Shown here: positions 63,999-64,000 of the stretch, one piece after another
How the letters are laid out: each line of letters starts with the position of its first letter
Position numbering within the stretch: position 1 is the first letter of the stretch
Assembly (NCBI RefSeq): GCF_003148385.1
Contig: NZ_CP029463.1
Coordinates: forward strand, 992,001-1,056,000
DNA length: 64,000 bases
Source: Flavobacterium sediminis
GTDB lineage: Bacteria; Bacteroidota; Bacteroidia; Flavobacteriales; Flavobacteriaceae
Reading direction: 5' to 3'
Position numbers and translations under genes: made by a program
Notes under the pieces: generated by a model
Database searches by the model: none
What the model saw: only the letters and a program-made list of their open reading frames with translations
Told to the model about the DNA's origin: nothing

Positions 63999-64000
63999 CT

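Overview
The window is a stretch of a Flavobacteriaceae (Bacteroidota) chromosome, most like Flavobacterium and relatives. The evidence is the AT-rich sequence, gliding and type IX secretion genes (a PorT/SprT-like protein, gldD, gldE), a secreted protease with a type IX sorting tail, TAnnTTTG-type promoters, few Shine-Dalgarno sites, and typical flavobacterial gene order (ribE/pdxA/yceD/rpmF/fabH/accB/accC; gldD/gldE/ssb/mutY/HU/rng).

Bases 1-30,870 and 50,095-64,000 are core chromosome. The left part holds etfA, a bifunctional-nuclease-family protein, a CNT nucleoside transporter, thyA-folA, menaquinone methyltransferase, porT-like, an SPOUT rRNA methyltransferase, a TamL-like BamA-family lipoprotein, fba, accD, a coupled minus-strand operon (symporter, DedA, FAD oxidoreductase, mtgA), a large secreted metalloprotease, an S9 peptidase, the fatty-acid operon with L32, pdxA and ribE. 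The right part holds mce, rbfA, an FtsX-type permease, L27/L21, two M16 peptidases, an EamA transporter, an HMA lipoprotein, gldD/gldE, ssb, mutY, HU, a 30-residue basic peptide gene and rng.

Between them is a 19.2 kb integrated genomic island (30,876-50,139). It entered the 3' half of a CAU-anticodon tRNA gene and is bounded by a 43-bp direct repeat. It carries its own tyrosine integrase, an HTH excisionase-like protein, a Rep-like protein, a RecA-type ATPase paired with a DUF3871-type protein, a RadC-family protein and an XRE regulator. No conjugation or capsid genes are seen, so it looks like a non-self-transmissible integrative element or satellite.

The most interesting cargo is a three-gene plus-strand operon (34,740-41,341). 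It encodes a 1335-aa protein with an N-terminal Cap4/DUF4297-like nuclease domain and a STAND-type P-loop NTPase, then a CHAT caspase-like protease, then an R-STS-ExE ADP-ribosyltransferase. Both junctions are 11-nt ATG...TAG overlaps. This is a plausible undescribed multi-effector anti-phage system. A second cargo operon (minus strand, 46,079-43,323) encodes a 2-TM protein, a 6-TM/GAF histidine kinase split by a frameshift, and a stand-alone receiver.

Five apparent frameshifts (symporter, S9 peptidase twice, histidine kinase, mutY) are each repaired by adding one G to a G-run. This points to a shared homopolymer error, not to independent gene decay.
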